Positions 39,333 to 39,334 of a DNA stretch of 39,334 nt are shown here, one piece after another (the first letter of the stretch is position 1; each line of letters starts with the position of its first letter). A program made the position numbers and the translations under genes. The notes under the pieces were generated by a model. It did not search any database. It was not told the origin of the DNA and saw only the letters and a list, made by a program, of their open reading frames with translations. The DNA comes from a virus. The stretch spans positions 1-39,334 of IMG/VR virus record IMGVR_UViG_3300042888_001544, one strand, 5' to 3'.

Positions 39333-39334
39333 CT

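Overview
The window looks like part of the genome of a tailed phage (HK97-fold capsid, Caudoviricetes) that infects an actinobacterium. The signs are a WhiB-family protein, an Rpf-like cell-wall hydrolase, an HK97-type major capsid protein, an adenosylcobalamin-dependent ribonucleotide reductase and a SMARCAL1-like helicase. Base composition is moderate rather than GC-rich, which would suit freshwater or marine actinobacteria better than Streptomyces or Mycobacterium; that host guess is inference. No integrase, large terminase, portal, tape measure, tail gene or DNA polymerase is recognisable here, so this is only part of a larger genome.

Layout. (1) 1-12725, plus strand: a head module of tightly overlapping genes. 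It holds three large proteins (78-7976), the major capsid protein (8116-9477), an aspartyl/asparaginyl-hydroxylase-like protein, small proteins, a DUF6321-like protein, a Cys-rich protein and a staphylococcal-nuclease homologue. A convergent beta-rich protein follows at 12779-13171. (2) 13254-16392, mostly minus: class II ribonucleotide reductase, small genes and a tRNA-like gene. (3) 16471-18328, plus: a histone-H1-like basic protein, a HicA-like protein, two HTH regulators and a possible nuclease, with a tRNA-Arg(UCU) on the minus strand. (4) 18448-19528, minus: SGNH hydrolase and metallophosphoesterase. (5) 19529-20012: noncoding, with a cluster of DnaA-box-like palindromes. (6) 20013-26543, plus: one 2176-residue protein with three zincin (HEWGH) repeats, an ADP-ribosyltransferase-like domain and a C-terminal DUF5872-like domain. 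(7) 26578-30668, minus: an overlapping operon of Zn-ribbon protein, WhiB, primase-helicase, TerS-like HTH protein, RHH protein and mini zinc protein, followed upstream by SSB. (8) 30742-32470, plus: small genes around an Rpf-like secreted hydrolase. (9) 32502-39332, minus: DUF932, a SNF2/HARP helicase, a LysM protein, small membrane and zinc proteins, and a probable small RNA.

The most unusual part is the group of large proteins. Three of them (1985-5272, 5601-7976, 20013-26543) share an EF-hand-like tag of the form FDPxAxDGDxDGxxQ, followed at once by FERP. At least two of the three also carry enzyme-like effector domains: a zeta-toxin-type P-loop kinase and the zincin/ART array. Their neighbour 78-1988 has a possible kinase-like region. 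A recurrent G[FL][AS]S linker motif separates domains. I infer a set of virion-associated, possibly injected effectors of the polyvalent-protein type.

A second theme is transcription. Many genes in the right half, and tRNA-Arg, sit behind a promoter of the form TTGnnn-N16/17-TAnnnT. In several cases the -10 hexamer ends exactly 6 or 7 bases before ATG or GTG, which implies leaderless mRNAs. The same type of promoter precedes a roughly 110-nt structured RNA at 37187-37296.
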